A stretch of 21,906 bases of DNA. It comes from RGIG7213 sp045636245. GTDB taxonomy: Bacteria > Bacillota > Clostridia > Oscillospirales > CAG-272. Each line of letters begins with the position of its first letter. The stretch's first letter is position 1. The DNA is taken from the NCBI GenBank assembly GCA_045636245.1, contig JAZTXA010000006.1:1-21906 (forward strand), given 5' to 3'. This document shows positions 21,868-21,906 of this stretch, piece by piece. Both the position numbers and the translations under genes were made by a program. Below the pieces are notes generated by a model. That model searched no databases and was not told the DNA's origin. It saw only the letters and a list, made by a program, of their open reading frames with translations.

Positions 21868-21906
21868 ATGTATTATATAGGTATTGACCTCGGCGGTACA
21901 AATATC
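21868..21906 (+). CDS. ROK-family protein (sugar kinase or repressor), 5' end only
   Basis: Thirteen codons, MYYIGIDLGGTNI, are inside the window. The ATP-binding motif IGIDLGGTN at the very start marks the ROK family in its kinase form, without the N-terminal helix-turn-helix of ROK repressors. It has an AAAGAGG ribosome site and follows the isomerase by 12 nt, so it belongs to the same operon. A second kinase here implies two phosphorylation steps or two related substrates (inference). Confidence 0.75.
   Translation, partial: MYYIGIDLGGTNI

Overview
The window reads as chromosomal DNA from a Gram-positive, moderate-GC Clostridia-type bacterium, probably an uncultured gut or anaerobic member of the Oscillospirales/Ruminococcaceae sphere (inference). 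The clues are a Bacillus/Clostridium-type SOS box (CGAAC-N4-GTTCG) at recA, sigma-A promoters with 16-17 bp spacers, strong Shine-Dalgarno sites, a zinc-ribbon type L28 protein, a ZapA-U32-dut-maf cluster and an mreBCD-PBP2 cluster. No tRNA, rRNA, CRISPR array, transposase or prophage was seen.

Layout. 1-1374 (-): a lipoprotein peptide/solute-binding protein cut by the window edge. 1608-2848: a divergent pair, a small membrane protein (-) and an XRE-S24 (CI/LexA-like) repressor (+), with dyad operators between them. 2840-3778 (-): a GME-fold/DUF6873-like protein and rpmB. 3947-6448 (-): recA-recX-birA, overlapping genes behind an SOS-controlled promoter. 6449-6900: a non-coding stretch with hairpin repeats. 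6901-7692 (-): proB. 7867-11308 (+): zapA, U32 (RlhA-like), dut, maf. 11309-11539: a second array of the same hairpin repeats. 11540-16192 (+): mreB, mreC, mreD and a class B PBP2 with an acidic proline-rich tail, the cell-elongation machinery. 16193-16439: intergenic hairpins and a perfect consensus promoter. 16440 to the end (+): a catabolic operon of unusual make-up (class III aminotransferase, FGGY sugar kinase, amidohydrolase-2, arabinose/fucose-isomerase-like protein, and the start of a ROK protein).

How the parts may work together. RecA, its modulator RecX and an S24 repressor with intact self-cleavage residues sit within 5 kb. This suggests, but does not prove, that DNA damage releases the small membrane protein gene as well as recA. 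The mre/PBP2 operon and zapA cover elongation and division. The last operon looks like a pathway for a sugar-like compound that carries or acquires an amino group. Its substrate cannot be named from sequence, and it is the best candidate for undescribed biology here.

The most notable non-coding signals are: (i) seven short hairpin modules beginning GTAG, in alternating orientation at two loci, two of which differ by compensatory stem changes; (ii) a perfect 16-bp inverted repeat inside the first codons of recX; (iii) operator dyads placed exactly in the divergent promoter of the S24 locus; (iv) mutually overlapping divergent promoters for proB and zapA.
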